A stretch of 64,000 nt of DNA from NCBI RefSeq assembly GCF_900112775.1, contig NZ_FOYZ01000001.1:372001-436000 (forward strand). Direction: 5' to 3'. The DNA is from Anaeromicropila populeti. GTDB taxonomy: Bacteria; Bacillota; Clostridia; Lachnospirales; Lachnospiraceae. Positions 63,335-64,000 of the stretch are shown in pieces. A model generated the notes under the pieces. It had not been told where the DNA came from. It searched no databases and saw nothing but the letters and a program-made list of their open reading frames with translations. Numbering within the stretch: position 1 is the stretch's first letter; every line of letters starts with the position of its first letter. The position numbers and the translations under genes were made by a program.

Positions 63335-63830
63335 AGTCAATTGAAATTTTTCTTATCTTTTTCTTTGATATTTCTTTTGAAGCTTCTTCTTTCATAATAT
63401 CAATCAATTTGTTCATAATTCGTAACAAAAGATTTATCTCCTCTGATGTAAAATCACCCACTAATCTTGCACCATAGTACATTGCTTTCGTCATAATGTC
63501 CTGAATCTGATTTTCTCCCATTTCACTCAGGCATATAGTGACAATTCTTTTATCCTCTTTGCTCCGCTGCCGAATGACCAGATTTTTCTTTTCCATACGA
63601 TTCATAATTCCTGTTGCTGTGTTCAGCGGTACCTTTATGTACTCTGCAATCTGCGTCATATTCACCTCTTTGCTCCGATAAAGCAGCCAAAGAATAAATA
63701 ATTCATTTTTAGAGCAGTCCAATAAAATGTTCTGCCACATTTCCAAAGATACAAGTTCTTTTATCTTTTCTACATATTGAATGATCTCATTTTCAAATTC
63801 ATTACTAGTTATCTGCACTGGTTCCACCAC
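63333..63830 (-). CDS. MarR-family regulator next to the ArsA operon
   Basis: A 165-residue winged-helix protein: LFILWLLYRSKEVNMTQIAEYI, recognition helix VPLNTATGIMNRMEKKNLVIR, wing QRSKEDKRIVTICLSE. It lies upstream of, and co-directional with, the paired ArsA-like genes. Its own promoter contains the repeat found before them, so it probably controls both. Confidence 0.9.
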   Translation of the reverse strand: MVEPVQITSNEFENEIIQYVEKIKELVSLEMWQNILLDCSKNELFILWLLYRSKEVNMTQIAEYIKVPLNTATGIMNRMEKKNLVIRQRSKEDKRIVTICLSEMGENQIQDIMTKAMYYGARLVGDFTSEEINLLLRIMNKLIDIMKEEASKEISKKKIRKISID

Positions 63831-63846
63831 TCATTTATTTCTTCCT

Positions 63847-63888
63847 TCGAAGTAATTTAATTCTACACCCGAAGTATTTGTTTGTCAA
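63847..63888 (-). promoter_or_regulatory. Promoter of the second marR, with repeats
   Basis: Minus-strand TTGACA (63883-63888), 17-base spacer and TAGAAT (63860-63865). The spacer holds AAATACTTCGG and the region after the -10 holds AAATTACTTCGAA, both variants of one half-site, suggesting autoregulation. Confidence 0.82.
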
Positions 63889-63931
63889 TTCTTTTTTACT
63901 ATTCTTCTATTTTTTCCATGTTTTATTTCTT

Positions 63932-64000
63932 CTACTTCAGCCCTAATGTATTCGGTATCTGCCCTCTAATTGGCGCTGTCATATATTCCATCTTTATAAC
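63932..64000 (-). CDS. Possible C-terminal fragment of a gene beyond the right edge
   Basis: On the minus strand an open frame enters from the right edge and runs 22 codons to a TAG at 63932-63934, reading ...EYMTAPIRGQIPNTLGLK. The balanced composition looks coding in an otherwise AT-rich stretch, but there are too few residues to name a family. Confidence 0.35.
   Translation of the reverse strand, partial: VIKMEYMTAPIRGQIPNTLGLK

Overview
The window comes from a motile, low-GC, Gram-positive anaerobe, most likely a Lachnospiraceae-type member of the Clostridia. This rests on AT-rich DNA with strong Shine-Dalgarno sites, a SigD/FlgM flagellar class, a FliW-CsrA pair, Maf-type flagellin glycosylation, DUF6385-type proteins and Csp-like S8 proteases. 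No tRNA, rRNA, CRISPR array or insertion sequence was seen.

Left arm, 1-21.2 kb, all on the minus strand: a long gene train read away from the flagellin gene. It opens with a small protein resembling a free-standing Maf N-terminal domain, followed by two Maf (DUF115) glycosyltransferases interleaved with a CMP-nonulosonate synthetase/HAD fusion and a NeuB/cupin fusion. Next comes a CDP-polyol-phosphate module (TagF/TarL-like polymerase, TarI, TarJ) and two large multidomain proteins. A second sugar-acid kit follows: two more NeuA-type cytidylyltransferases, a PtmA-like dehydrogenase, an aldo/keto reductase, NeuB, an ATP-grasp ligase, a methyltransferase, an amidohydrolase and a PseG-like hydrolase cut by the window edge. 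The likely product is an elaborate flagellin glycan built on one or two nonulosonic acids, possibly carrying amino-acyl, N-methyl and polyol-phosphate groups.

21.3-32.8 kb, minus strand: the late flagellar cluster flgM-flgN-flgK-flgK2-flgL-fliW-csrA-flaG-fliD-fliS-fliT-like, then flagellin with its own SigD promoter and terminator. The flagellin leader carries two well-formed CsrA sites, one in a hairpin loop and one over the Shine-Dalgarno. With fliW and csrA a few kilobases upstream, this gives the complete FliW-CsrA-flagellin homeostasis circuit.

32.9-43.8 kb: a TrmB-family regulator with lysA, an alpha/beta hydrolase, a type IIA topoisomerase pair (parE-parC type) preceded by a promoter-proximal terminator, a secreted four-repeat PPC-like protein, two small membrane proteins, an HD-domain protein and a cupin protein.

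43.9-52.7 kb, mostly plus strand: two chemoreceptors, then a cassette of DUF6385-like proteins around a glycosyltransferase-TPR protein and a phage-fibre-like protein. This looks like a second, separate surface-protein glycosylation unit.

52.6-64 kb: a MarR-controlled heterodimeric ABC exporter; two tandem S8 proteases, the second with Gly in place of the catalytic Ser; and a MarR-associated pair of ArsA/Get3-like ATPases. Several promoters and operators are clear: TTGACA-17-TAAAAT with a MarR palindrome, TTGACA-17-TAGAAT for the second marR, and TTGACT-17-TATAGT with a palindrome for the TrmB gene.
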